64,000 nucleotides of DNA. It comes from Rhodocytophaga rosea (GTDB lineage Bacteria > Bacteroidota > Bacteroidia > Cytophagales > 172606-1). Both the position numbers and the translations under genes were made by a program. This document shows, in pieces, positions 8,583 to 17,426 of the stretch. The stretch is from the NCBI RefSeq assembly GCF_010119975.1, contig NZ_CP048222.1:2994501-3058500 (forward strand), given 5' to 3'. Numbering within the stretch: position 1 is the first letter of the stretch; each line of letters starts with the position of its first letter. A model generated the notes under the pieces. It worked only from the letters and a program-made list of their open reading frames with translations. It did no database searches and was not told where the DNA came from.

Positions 8583-9050
8583 ATTTCGACGTTTAAATTT
8601 TTAATAATTACAATTGTTCAGATATCTATAAATTTATAGAAACTAGATTATCTCATTTAACTCCTTCTCATCAGAATAAATCTTCTTTACCACAGAATGA
8701 AAATAAGTATCCGATTAGTAGTAGAAAGCATAGAACTGGGTGCCTAGATTTCCTCCAGGATCTCTACTAAACTATCTATTATTTGCAGATAGCTTTAAAC
8801 ATCCAAGGAAAACATTAATACGTTCCCTTCATCTTCAAAAATTAAGATGGACAATTCTATTAATGCTAATTAAAATATGATTTTGTACTAGAAGGAAGCT
8901 ATGCGTATGATAGGTACTTTTATTATCGCGTTAAAGGACGCGATTCCAAGTATAAACTACAACCTGCGCAGTAAAGCCATATAATCTGCTAACGCTTATT
9001 TAAACAAGAATACTACTCCTTTATAGCGCCTTTGCTAATACTACTCGTAA
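8583..9050 (+). other. Intergenic region, possibly decayed coding sequence
   Basis: These 468 bases lack an intact gene. One frame reads as plausible protein in segments (58 open codons from 8597, then a Tyr-rich stretch 8876-8986), separated by TAA codons only. This suggests the decayed tail of a replication gene, but AT-richness could produce the same. A GC-rich inverted repeat with arms ATCGCGT and ACGCGAT (8925-8944) lies near its end. Confidence 0.3.
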
Positions 9051-9926
9051 ATGTTAATATTTATATCTATGAAAAAGAATTCAAATAAAAAATCAATTAT
9101 AATCCATCCAAATTTTGATTCAGAATTGAATCTGCAATTATACCAGTACATTTTTGCTTGTGTATTTTATTATTACACAGTAGGTAAAAAACAAGAGTGG
9201 CATAGATTACCCCTTGTAACAATCAGGCGTTATATGGGGTGCGATTCAATACTTGTTCAAACTGCAAGGGGAAGTTTACAAACTAAAGGAATATTAATTA
9301 AAAACTCAAATAATCTGGATGAATATAAACTCTCAGATAAGTTCATTGAATGGCAATCACCAGGTTCTTCTAATGCTGAAACCAATTATTCTGTAGATAT
9401 GGATGAGTTAGAGGAAAATAATTATTCTCAAGTGGTGGAAAAAGCCACTAAAGCCGATGAAGTGGAGGAATTATTTGATTATAAATACTGCATAAGAAAC
9501 AAAGAAATATTAGTAAAGAAATTAACTTCTGTAATTGATAGTATTTACTATAAGTATCCTGAGTATAATGCATTACATGGAGGGTTAGACTGTAAATTTA
9601 TGATATTAGCTAAAGCCATATGCTATCAACTGACGACAGACAAAGAGCGAGAAAAGGGGTTCAAATACTGGCAAGCACCTTATTTTCTTTTAAACTATCC
9701 TGATATTTATAAAAAGAAACTTGTAGATGGCATTACACAACTACTGACCTTTTCTGGCCCACAATTATCAAATACGATTTCTAAGTCGAGAATAATACCT
9801 GGCTACAGAATACTTCTCAATAAAAACCGAAATAGGAAGTTGTCAGAATTAATAATTGATTTTATACTTGAAGAGTGTAGAAAGAATGATTATAGGGAAA
9901 AAGTAACAGAACTTAATATTAAGTAA
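9051..9926 (+). CDS. Hypothetical protein, possible winged-helix DNA-binding
   Basis: This 291-residue protein is not recognised. An ATG at 9069 (MKKNSNKK) is an equally good start. The N-terminal 100 residues (LPLVTIRRYMGC, LVQTARGSLQTKGILIKNSN) read like a winged helix that tests a resistant or alternative state, as in small replication accessory proteins. An acidic linker follows (EELEENN). The C-terminal part has an aromatic-rich helical block. A terminator hairpin follows 37 bases after the stop. It probably belongs to the island maintenance genes. Confidence 0.55.
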   Translation: MLIFISMKKNSNKKSIIIHPNFDSELNLQLYQYIFACVFYYYTVGKKQEWHRLPLVTIRRYMGCDSILVQTARGSLQTKGILIKNSNNLDEYKLSDKFIEWQSPGSSNAETNYSVDMDELEENNYSQVVEKATKADEVEELFDYKYCIRNKEILVKKLTSVIDSIYYKYPEYNALHGGLDCKFMILAKAICYQLTTDKEREKGFKYWQAPYFLLNYPDIYKKKLVDGITQLLTFSGPQLSNTISKSRIIPGYRILLNKNRNRKLSELIIDFILEECRKNDYREKVTELNIK

Positions 9927-9962
9927 CTTCTAGAAAACTTATTAGTGTAAAATTCTTTTATT

Positions 9963-9996
9963 AAAAAAGGCCAGTTTAGTAAAAGCTGGCTTTTTT
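9963..9996. terminator. Rho-independent terminator
   Basis: GCCAG and CTGGC arms are flanked by A6 and T6 tracts, so the stem extends to about 11 pairs. It follows the plus-strand gene at 9051 and would also stop minus-strand transcripts. Confidence 0.75.
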
Positions 9997-10101
9997 CCTG
10001 TCTATTTTAAAACGGTTATAATTAAATATTAAATTAAGATGGAGTTAGATTCCAGAATTGATAAAAGATTTGATTATAAGCAGTATAAAGTGTAAATAAA
10101 C

Positions 10102-10338
10102 TCACATATTGAATTCAAACTCTAATAATATTTTTGGTTCAATCTTTAAAGTTTGTGCAAGCACCAGTACCGTGCATATTGTAGGATTGATCTCTCCCCT
10201 TTCTATTCTACCGATCTGGCTAAGTGATAGACCCGCATCCAGAGCTAAGTTCTCCTGGGAAATCTTTTTTGATTCCCGTATCGAGCGCAAATGTCTTCCA
10301 AATGCTTTTAAATAAGCTGTATTCTTTATGCCTATCAC
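10102..10338 (-). CDS. XRE-family helix-turn-helix regulator
   Basis: The protein has 78 residues and consists almost wholly of an HTH_3 domain: FGRHLRSIRESKKISQENLA, then GLSLSQIGRIERGEINPT. It is the usual size for single-domain phage-type regulators. It is transcribed opposite to its neighbours and stands divergent from the secreted protein at 10424. Its targets are unknown. Confidence 0.85.
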   Translation of the reverse strand: MIGIKNTAYLKAFGRHLRSIRESKKISQENLALDAGLSLSQIGRIERGEINPTICTVLVLAQTLKIEPKILLEFEFNM

Positions 10339-10423
10339 ATAGGCAAATAGGATAGAATTAATTTTTATAATTAGAGCATATATGCGTTATTTAGGGATAA
10401 TAACATTAACCTAGTAACAATAT

Positions 10424-10981
10424 ATGAGTTCGATAAGAATGGTTGTAATATTGATTTTATTTGTACTTGAGGGCACAATTGCTTTTAGTCAAACATTAAC
10501 TGTTAATCAGATTCAAAACTTTCAGTATAAGGATAAAAGTGTTGTTATTGACTGGTTGCTGAAGCATGGATATAAGGAAGGTGATAAGGTTTTGAAAGGC
10601 CATGCCAAAGAATATATAGATGAGGCTTATCTATATGGAAGTGAAAAGCTGCAATCTACAGCTTATTTTAATAGAGAACTTTTGGATATAGTTTATCTTG
10701 GATATACTGCAAGTGGAATCTTGAGGCTATTCCACATAACTTATACAAATGACAATGATGCACAAATATTTGATAATATAAGCAAGCAACTTAGTGAATC
10801 AGGATTCAAAAAATTTGTGGAATATGATATGAATGGATCATCAGCAAGCTTCGACTATGTGAAGGGTGAAAAGTATTTTCAAATCATTTACCATTACAAT
10901 AGAGGATATACACTTGCATCTTATGATAAAAAAATTCACGATCTGCATAAATGGGTAGATAAGAATGTGGGAACAAAGTAG
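10424..10981 (+). CDS. Secreted hypothetical protein
   Basis: The protein has 185 residues with an N-terminal signal peptide (VVILILFVLEGTIAFSQ). The mature part mixes strands and helices with aromatic clusters and no Cys pairs. It matches no family I know. It is followed by a GC-rich hairpin terminator and probably forms a single-gene unit. Export suggests a role in the periplasm or at the outer surface. Confidence 0.6.
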   Translation: MSSIRMVVILILFVLEGTIAFSQTLTVNQIQNFQYKDKSVVIDWLLKHGYKEGDKVLKGHAKEYIDEAYLYGSEKLQSTAYFNRELLDIVYLGYTASGILRLFHITYTNDNDAQIFDNISKQLSESGFKKFVEYDMNGSSASFDYVKGEKYFQIIYHYNRGYTLASYDKKIHDLHKWVDKNVGTK

Positions 10982-11076
10982 CATTTAATTAGTTTTAAAT
11001 TGATGCCCTAGTTTTTGAAAATTGATAATGAGTAGCAGGCATTTTAATATATTTTATCGCTAACCATTTATAATAT

Positions 11077-11096
11077 GGCCCTATTTGGGCCTTTTT
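11077..11096 (+). terminator. Short rho-independent terminator
   Basis: GGCCC pairs with GGGCC around TATTT and is followed by five T. It lies about 95 bases after the secreted protein gene. Confidence 0.6.
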
Positions 11097-11191
11097 CATT
11101 TACATAAAATACATATTGACATTTGAGTTGATTAATTAATTTCTTAAATCAAAGGTCATATAATATCCTTCTATTAGTTGTATATAAACTA

Positions 11192-11217
11192 AAAATACCT
11201 AATTATAGGTATTTTTT
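11192..11217 (+). repeat. Palindrome-plus-T element, copy 2
   Basis: AATACCTA and TAGGTATT arms surround ATTA, extended by flanking A and T pairs, and are followed by T6. It is 73 bases upstream of the ATG at 11290. See the copies at 3182 and 11935. Confidence 0.6.
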
Positions 11218-11289
11218 CGTATTTGAGATATTTATAAATTACTGCCCTTCTTCTCGGCTTTTCTACTGTTTTAATATCATTTTTTAACG

Positions 11290-11658
11290 ATGAACCACAA
11301 AGTAAGAGATTATTTAATCGGACTTGCTAAAAATAGAAGTTTAATTAATTATCAAGAATTAAGTGATGTTTGTAACTTAGGTTTAGATATGGCTAAAAGA
11401 AGTGATAGAGGCAAAATAACTAAGATTTTAGAGGATATTGCAAACCATGAGTTCTCGGAAAATCGACCTATACTTAGCGTTATAATAATCGGAAAAGCAA
11501 GTAATATACCAGGAAAGAGATTCTATAGCATTCTCTCAGAGATTGGAGTTCTAAAACGCAATCCTGATCAAAAAGAAAAGATAATGTACTTTATTGATCA
11601 AGTAAAAGCAGTTCATAATTATTGGGCTACCACAACAAAAACGATATATGAGAATTAA
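11290..11658 (+). CDS. Hypothetical protein
   Basis: The protein has 122 residues. It contains the block ENRPILSVIIIGKASNIPGK, which recalls a small domain (consensus RPLLSAIVV.K....PG.GF) found with nucleases and restriction-type proteins. The start NYQELSDVCNLGLDM also fits that domain. No catalytic residues can be named. It stands alone behind palindrome copy 2 and 468 bases before the T5orf172 gene, in the island's cargo. Confidence 0.55.
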   Translation: MNHKVRDYLIGLAKNRSLINYQELSDVCNLGLDMAKRSDRGKITKILEDIANHEFSENRPILSVIIIGKASNIPGKRFYSILSEIGVLKRNPDQKEKIMYFIDQVKAVHNYWATTTKTIYEN

Positions 11659-12126
11659 TTCTTTCCCTCCAATATCAAATCATTTCTGGCAGTCGGATTG
11701 AAATAAACACGTTTAAAACAAAAATTCCCCGCTCTTACCGGTAATACTTTAAATGAAATTTAATTATTGCATTAGAAAACAAAAACTGGCAAATACTAAT
11801 TAGGGATTACTTTGATATACTTTGTAAATGTTTTATGGGGTAAACTATAAAGAATTAAGATTATATATTTTTCAGATAATAAAGATTATCGATTACGCTT
11901 TTTAGAGATTACAAAACGAACAACTTATGTGATAAATACCTAAAATTAGGTATTTTTTTGTATTTCAAATCTTTCTAACTTACTTTCCTCAAACCCCTAC
12001 ATTGGCGTCTTTAATCCTGCTACTTGTTTAGTAATGAGTGGTAATCTTAAATAATTAGCTAATTTTTAACTGAGTAGATATTCTACCTCTAGCTTCTTTT
12101 TATAATAATTTTTATCAGATAAACTT
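11659..12126. other. Intergenic region before the T5orf172 gene
   Basis: No gene is seen in these 468 bases. They contain palindrome-plus-T copy 3 at 11935 and otherwise AT-rich sequence. Confidence 0.55.
11935..11959 (+). repeat. Palindrome-plus-T element, copy 3
   Basis: AATACCTAA and TTAGGTATT arms around AA, followed by T7. It lies about 170 bases upstream of the gene at 12127 and differs from copy 1 only in the central bases. Confidence 0.6.
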
Positions 12127-13527
12127 ATGACTATTGCAGTAATTGTACTAATCCTAATTATTGTAGGGCTGGTCTACCTAGTGTTCAAAAGAAATCAAAA
12201 ATTTAGTAAGCTAAACAATGAATTTCAGCAGGTAAAAGACCGCTACAAAGATATTATCAATGTGGAAAGTGAAGTAGAGATAAGAAAGCAAGAATTAGCG
12301 AATCTTGGCATAAAGATAAATTCATTGGACATAGAATATAAAGCTAAAAATGAACAATTAAATAAGGACTATCAATCTAAAAGGAATGTATTTGAAGGTT
12401 TATTAAAGGAAATATCCATTGTTGAAGAAAGTCTTGAGAATATTTCTTTCGGCCTCTATAAACCGCATTACAACTACGATACGTCTGAGGAATTCAAAAA
12501 GAAATTAGAAAAGATCCGTGAAAGACAATCTGCATTAATTAAGGCTGATAAGGCTGCTCATTGTTCTGTTCAATGGCAAGTAGGTGGTAGTGCGAAAGAG
12601 GGAGAAAAGATGATCAAACAAGCTTCTAAGTTGATGTTAAGGGCATTTAATGGTGAGTGTGATGCTGCTATATCCAAAGTAAGCTGGAATAATATCAGCA
12701 ATATGTTAGCTCGGATTGAAAAAGCGTATGAGGCGATTAATAAACTTGGCTCAACTAATCAAATATCCATAACAAAAGAATATTTAGGGTTGAAACTGGA
12801 TGAGTTGAGGTTAGAATTTGAACTGGAAGAAAAACTTTACAAAGAAAGGGAGGAGCAGCGTAGAATTAAAGAACAAATGCGTGAAGAGGAGAAAGCACTA
12901 CGTGAAATTGAAAAACTACAAAAACAAGCTGAAGATGATGAGTTGAGGTATCAGAAAGCATTAGAAAAGGCTAAAATAGATTTAGAAAAGGCAACTGGAG
13001 GACAACTTAACATACTTAATAGTAAAATTAAGGAACTGGAAGAAAGCTTACGATTGGCCAAAGAGCAAAAGCAAAGAGCTATATCTCAGGCGCAATTAAC
13101 TAAATCCGGTCATGTATATATTATTTCAAATATTGGTTCATTTGGTTCGGATGTGTACAAGATTGGTATGACCCGAAGGCTTGATCCAATAGATAGAGTG
13201 AAAGAATTAGGAGATGCCTCGGTTCCATTCGACTTTGATGTTCACGCCATTATTTACTCAGAAAATGCTCCTGAATTAGAGAATATTTTACATAAGAAAT
13301 TCGACCATAAACGGGTTAATCTGATTAATTCCAAAAGGGAGTTCTTTAATGTGAGTATAGAAGATATTGAAAAAACTGCCAAAGAACTTAACCTAGACTT
13401 TCATATTACTAAAATAGCAGAAGCAAAAGAATATCGAGAAACACAATCTATTAGGAATTTAAAAGGTGTGAAGATAGCGCAAGAAGCACAAGAAGAATTA
13501 CAACATTTTCCTTCTTCATTGAATTAA
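12127..13527 (+). CDS. Membrane-anchored coiled-coil protein with T5orf172 GIY-YIG domain
   Basis: The protein has 466 residues. Residues 2-20 form one transmembrane helix. Two long charged coiled coils (about 25-105 and 225-330) flank a DUF4041-like globular block (about 110-215, KADKAAHCSVQW). The C-terminal T5orf172 domain (about 333-430) shows HVYIISN, VYKIGMTRR and the conserved E and H/K in ENILHKKFDHKRVN, with the GIY-YIG nuclease fold. This DUF4041-T5orf172 pairing is a known family often found in phages and accessory islands. A DNA-cleaving or DNA-sensing role at the membrane is inference. It is preceded by palindrome copy 3 and sits in a long 5' gap, so it is probably separately regulated. 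Confidence 0.85.
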   Translation: MTIAVIVLILIIVGLVYLVFKRNQKFSKLNNEFQQVKDRYKDIINVESEVEIRKQELANLGIKINSLDIEYKAKNEQLNKDYQSKRNVFEGLLKEISIVEESLENISFGLYKPHYNYDTSEEFKKKLEKIRERQSALIKADKAAHCSVQWQVGGSAKEGEKMIKQASKLMLRAFNGECDAAISKVSWNNISNMLARIEKAYEAINKLGSTNQISITKEYLGLKLDELRLEFELEEKLYKEREEQRRIKEQMREEEKALREIEKLQKQAEDDELRYQKALEKAKIDLEKATGGQLNILNSKIKELEESLRLAKEQKQRAISQAQLTKSGHVYIISNIGSFGSDVYKIGMTRRLDPIDRVKELGDASVPFDFDVHAIIYSENAPELENILHKKFDHKRVNLINSKREFFNVSIEDIEKTAKELNLDFHITKIAEAKEYRETQSIRNLKGVKIAQEAQEELQHFPSSLN

Positions 13528-13737
13528 TCATTCATTGTGAATTTAAGTTGTTTTTTAATAGATAAATAGTCCTATATTAATATAAGACTATTTGTAAGGT
13601 ATTAATATGAGACTAATTGTAATGTCTCTTGAAGATTTACTCTATGAATCAAATAAAAAATATCATATTTATCTTTTAGACTATGATTGGAGTAACCATT
13701 TAACCACTCCTTTCTAAAGGCAATAATTAAAATTTCT

Positions 13738-14778
13738 ATGTCAAGAAAGATTATTAAGGCTTTACTAATTTTTATTCTATTCTCTTATACTCTCAAAAAA
13801 GAGCAAGTAGCTGATGAAGATCTTTTCGTGATTAAAGTTAACTCTAAACATGGATACATTAATAAAGCTGGAAAAGTCATAATTGAACCTATCTACGATG
13901 GTGCTGGAGACTTTTCAGAAGGATTAGCTCCAGTAGCCATTGGAGAAAATTGGGGGTATATAAATAAGTCAAATAAATTAATAATAAGTGCTCAATTTGA
14001 TCATGCTAGAAGTTTTGAAGAAGGATTAGCAAATATTAAATTAGGCAGCAAACGAGGTTTTATAGAAAATACTGGAAAAATAATTATTAATCCTATTCCA
14101 GGAAGCAATAGTAATTTCTCCGAAGGCTTATCTGTAGTACAAATTGGAGGACAGTTTGTTGATAAAGGCAATGGATACATTTCATATGAAGGTGGCAAGC
14201 ATGGTTATATAGATAAAACCGGAAAAATTATAATTGAACCAAAGTTTGACTATGCATGGAATTTTTCTGAAGGATTAGCCGCAGTGAAAATTAATGATAA
14301 ATGGGGTTATATAGATAGACTAGGTAAAATAGTGATTGAGCCTAAATTTGATGACGCCGACTTTTTTTCTGAAGGATTGGCATTAGTCGAAGTAAACTAT
14401 TTGTATGGATATATAAATAAAAAGGGCGTCTTTATTATAAAACCAAAATATGAAAGGCAAACCTCAAGGTTTTCAGAAGGTTTAGCAAAAGTTAAATTTG
14501 ATAATGATAAATTTGGTTTCATTGATAGAACAGGAAATATAATTATTGAGCCAAAATTGACCTGGGCAGAAGATTTTTCAGAGGGTTTAGCAGTTTATGC
14601 ATCCGATATTAATGTTGCAAATGGTTACGGTTATATTAGTAAGGATGGCAAAGTAGTTATTGAACAACAATTTGAATCAGCAGGGGATTTTAATAACGGC
14701 TTAGCAAAAGTTAGAATTGGTGATCGCTGGGGGTATATTAACAATAAGGGTAAATTTATTTTTAATCCCTCCAAATAA
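13738..14778 (+). CDS. WG-repeat protein
   Basis: The protein has 346 residues built of about seven or eight WG (KWG) repeats of 40-45 residues. Each runs FSEGLA.V, then a WGYI or HGYI strand, then GKIIIEPKFD. The N-terminus (ALLIFILFSYTL) looks like a signal or anchor, without a clear lipobox. WG repeats are thought to form beta-propeller-like or solenoid binding surfaces. The gene is followed after 8 bases by a small ORF, probably cotranscribed. Ligand and role are unknown. Such proteins are common in accessory regions of Bacteroidota. Confidence 0.85.
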   Translation: MSRKIIKALLIFILFSYTLKKEQVADEDLFVIKVNSKHGYINKAGKVIIEPIYDGAGDFSEGLAPVAIGENWGYINKSNKLIISAQFDHARSFEEGLANIKLGSKRGFIENTGKIIINPIPGSNSNFSEGLSVVQIGGQFVDKGNGYISYEGGKHGYIDKTGKIIIEPKFDYAWNFSEGLAAVKINDKWGYIDRLGKIVIEPKFDDADFFSEGLALVEVNYLYGYINKKGVFIIKPKYERQTSRFSEGLAKVKFDNDKFGFIDRTGNIIIEPKLTWAEDFSEGLAVYASDINVANGYGYISKDGKVVIEQQFESAGDFNNGLAKVRIGDRWGYINNKGKFIFNPSK

Positions 14779-14786
14779 AAATTCTT

Positions 14787-15044
14787 ATGCTTCATTACAA
14801 ACAATATTTATTGGATAGACCATTTTGGAACAATTATCCATATAATAAGATTTTAGTATACAAAAATGGAAGTTTCAGAACATTTTTCATAGATAATCGA
14901 TTAATAAGCCCAAGTAAAACATTTTTTGAAATAATCACTATTGCTCAAGAAGTTTTGAAAAATGATGAGGATATATCCAAAATCGAAATTTATCAGGCAG
15001 AGGGAATAGATGAGGATATATTGTTGGAAACAATATATAGATAA
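14787..15044 (+). CDS. Small hypothetical protein
   Basis: The protein has 85 residues and is not recognised. It starts 8 bases after the WG-repeat gene and is likely its operon partner. The sequence is aromatic-rich at the start and acidic at the end, without signal peptide. The tight spacing is the only clue to its role, perhaps as a partner of the WG protein. Confidence 0.5.
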   Translation: MLHYKQYLLDRPFWNNYPYNKILVYKNGSFRTFFIDNRLISPSKTFFEIITIAQEVLKNDEDISKIEIYQAEGIDEDILLETIYR

Positions 15045-15152
15045 TATCCTATAAGAGATAAAAGACAATAGTAAACTGGTTTTATTAAATAAGTGCTTGT
15101 CCATTCAATGGGTATTTGCAGCAGTATGATGTAAAAGAACACATCATTTGGA

Positions 15153-15419
15153 ATGAATTATATTCAAAATCTCTGGCTTTCTACATGTAAGTTAAAACCT
15201 TATGATTTTTATAATATTAATCCATCAGAATTCTTGGATTTCCATCATATTACACCCTTATCTCTAAGAAAAAGTTCTGTAAACACAATTACCTCAGAAA
15301 AAGATGTTGTATTGCTTTGCCCTAACTGCCATACAGCTATTCATAAACAAATGTCTTCTAAAAGAGTAGCTAGAATAAATTTGATCGATTTCAAAAAGGA
15401 ATTGGAAAACAAAGTTTAA
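15153..15419 (+). CDS. HNH endonuclease domain protein, short
   Basis: The protein has 88 residues. The HNH core is clear: DFHHITPLSL (first His pair), then VVLLCPNCHTAIHK (Asn, His and the CxxC zinc site). The upstream CxxC often seen in this family is absent, and only about 30 residues precede the motif. This is either a minimal HNH protein or the C-terminal remnant of a longer nuclease. HNH domains cut DNA with a divalent metal. It lies between unrecognised island genes. Confidence 0.72.
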   Translation: MNYIQNLWLSTCKLKPYDFYNINPSEFLDFHHITPLSLRKSSVNTITSEKDVVLLCPNCHTAIHKQMSSKRVARINLIDFKKELENKV

Positions 15420-15468
15420 TAAGGTTGAAACAACAAAAGAATAAATTTTATAGATATCACATCAATTT

Positions 15469-16254
15469 ATGAATTATTATATCAACAATTTAATTCCAAG
15501 ATTAAAGGAATATAGTGCTTCATTAGATAAGATAGAAATCTTTATTGACCATCCTTGGGTAATAATAGATGAAAACAACAACCAACAGAAATATATATTT
15601 AAAAGAGATGGCCAGTTAATTATGTCTTTTAATGGACAAGTTAAAATTGGTAAATGGGAATATCTATCTTATGCTAAGTCATTACTTATTGACAGGATAG
15701 ACGACAAAGTATTACTGAATCAAAACTTTGTATGCCCGGGTGTTATGGTTCTAAAAAAGGATGGTTTTAAAGAAGATCATTGGATTTTAGCTAATGAGAC
15801 ACTGATACCTGACCTAGATGCTGCAAAATATCTTAAAAAACTTTATTACCAAAAGCAAAATATTACTGTAAAAGACCTTAAAACCGGATATTTATTAGAA
15901 TTAAATGAATATGATGGTATAGGCAGTCTAAAGAATACAAGAGTGTCCATTGATGGTGAGAATGTTTCTGATGGTATTTTAGAGGTAAAAGATGATCTAC
16001 GCAGGTGGGTTGTAAAAGATAGTAAGATTCATAAAGTTTTAGTTGCATATGAATATAATAGTAATTTAGGTAAGATCATTGTTGAGCAAGAGGAGTATCT
16101 TGATATACAAAGGGGCGATACGGTTTATATTAAGAAGACAGGAGGGCTAGGAGAAACTAAAATGGAATTTGCACCAGATGGAAAGTATAATATTGGATTT
16201 TTAAATAATTTGATTGTAAAAGATGGAAAGATTGTAAAGTTTTCATCTTTTTGA
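15469..16254 (+). CDS. Hypothetical protein, conserved type
   Basis: The protein has 261 residues. It contains KYIFKRDGQLIMSFNG and GKWEYLSYAKSLLID, a strand-rich block that recurs in uncharacterised Bacteroidota proteins, and ends in a repeat-like segment (GKYNIGFLNNLIVKDGKIVK). There is no signal peptide. It follows the HNH gene by 49 bases and may be cotranscribed. No enzymatic motif is visible. Confidence 0.6.
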   Translation: MNYYINNLIPRLKEYSASLDKIEIFIDHPWVIIDENNNQQKYIFKRDGQLIMSFNGQVKIGKWEYLSYAKSLLIDRIDDKVLLNQNFVCPGVMVLKKDGFKEDHWILANETLIPDLDAAKYLKKLYYQKQNITVKDLKTGYLLELNEYDGIGSLKNTRVSIDGENVSDGILEVKDDLRRWVVKDSKIHKVLVAYEYNSNLGKIIVEQEEYLDIQRGDTVYIKKTGGLGETKMEFAPDGKYNIGFLNNLIVKDGKIVKFSSF

Positions 16255-16381
16255 TAATCAATTATCATACGATATATGATAAACTTGTCCGGTAATTTTA
16301 TTGGATAAAAAAGAGACCATAAATCAAACTGAGTCAGATAAAAAATGAATCTGATTTTTACCTTTGGCTAACAGTTGCTTT

Positions 16382-16546
16382 ATGGACCACAACAAAGAAT
16401 TTGATTACGATAGCATTAAAAAGCAATCTATTAAATCAAATAGCTCACAATTACAATATCATATTTCAGGGAAGTATAAAATTATTTTTATGTGTCCAAA
16501 ATCAACTAATATTTGCCAGGAAATATTGGTTACTTGGAGACATTAG
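16382..16546 (+). CDS. Doubtful small ORF
   Basis: A 54-codon frame (MDHNKEFDYD start) lies in the 332-base gap before the pentapeptide-like gene. It has no recognisable domain, and the frame could be open by chance in AT-rich DNA. Nothing else is seen in the gap. Confidence 0.2.
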   Translation: MDHNKEFDYDSIKKQSIKSNSSQLQYHISGKYKIIFMCPKSTNICQEILVTWRH

Positions 16547-17415
16547 TTTCAATACTAACATTATTAGTGAATTATATTAGACTAATATGAGAGAAGATAA
16601 AGAAGATAATAATTACCAAAAATGTACTCCCAATGAATTTATAGATAAACTGCATAAAGAAACCCAAAACTATGTTGCTCAGATTGAAAAATTAGAAATT
16701 ACTGAGCATTTTACGCTGGATCCAACAGTTGGTTTAGGTAAATCTGAATTAACTATTGATAATTGCAGATTTACCTCTGTAGATTTTCTGCCTAAAGAAA
16801 CTAAAGAAGTAAATTCTTTAATTAGAAATTTACTTCCCTGTGAATTAATTCTGTTGCGTTTTGAAAATTGCAACTTCAACAATATAAGTTTTGGAGCTTT
16901 AAGTGTTAATTTTCGATTTGAATTTAAAAATTGCGTTTTTAGATCACTTTCATTAGGAGATTGTGATTTTCAACAAATAATCATCTCTGATTGTACCTTT
17001 TACATTTTTAGCATAGGGCGTTGTAATATACCATTGATCGAATTAAATAATAATATTTGTGAACATTTATATATAGGCGAATCTGGTGATCCCAATAAGT
17101 TTGGTCAATTTATAATTTCAAAAGGAAAATTTGATTATTTGAGTATTTACAATAACACATTTGAAAACTTAGAGATAAGAGGCCCTATTGAATGTATAGA
17201 ATTTACACTTGCAGCGCATGATAATCTGGGACATCAATTGAGATCTTATGATGAAATAAACAGATTTACTTTAAGAAATTTTGATTCAAATATTTACGTA
17301 CTAAACTTCAAAATTAAAAAATTGCTTTTCGAAAAAAGCACTATTAATAAAGGAAGTATAACTTTCGATAGTATAAGTAAGAGTACACAATTAAGTATAA
17401 GATTTTGGCAAATTG

Positions 17416-17423
17416 TATCTTTG
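17416..17423 (+). promoter_or_regulatory. Possible -7 box TATCTTTG of the IS transposase
   Basis: TATCTTTG fits the Bacteroidota -7 consensus TAnnTTTG and ends three bases before the transposase ATG, which would give an almost leaderless message. No clear -33 TTTG is seen at the right distance. Confidence 0.3.
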
Positions 17424-17426
17424 CTT

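Noticed and set aside
8925-8944. ATCGCGT/ACGCGAT hairpin as a replication origin
   Set aside because: A single small inverted repeat without iterons or DnaA boxes is not enough.
10039-10095. 18-codon ORF after the terminator
   Set aside because: Too short, with no conserved feature. Noted only because TGTCTATT precedes it.
3182-11959. Palindrome copies as a CRISPR array
   Set aside because: Copies are kilobases apart with no spacers.
13622-13717. 31-codon ORF before the WG-repeat gene
   Set aside because: No signal, domain or neighbour support.
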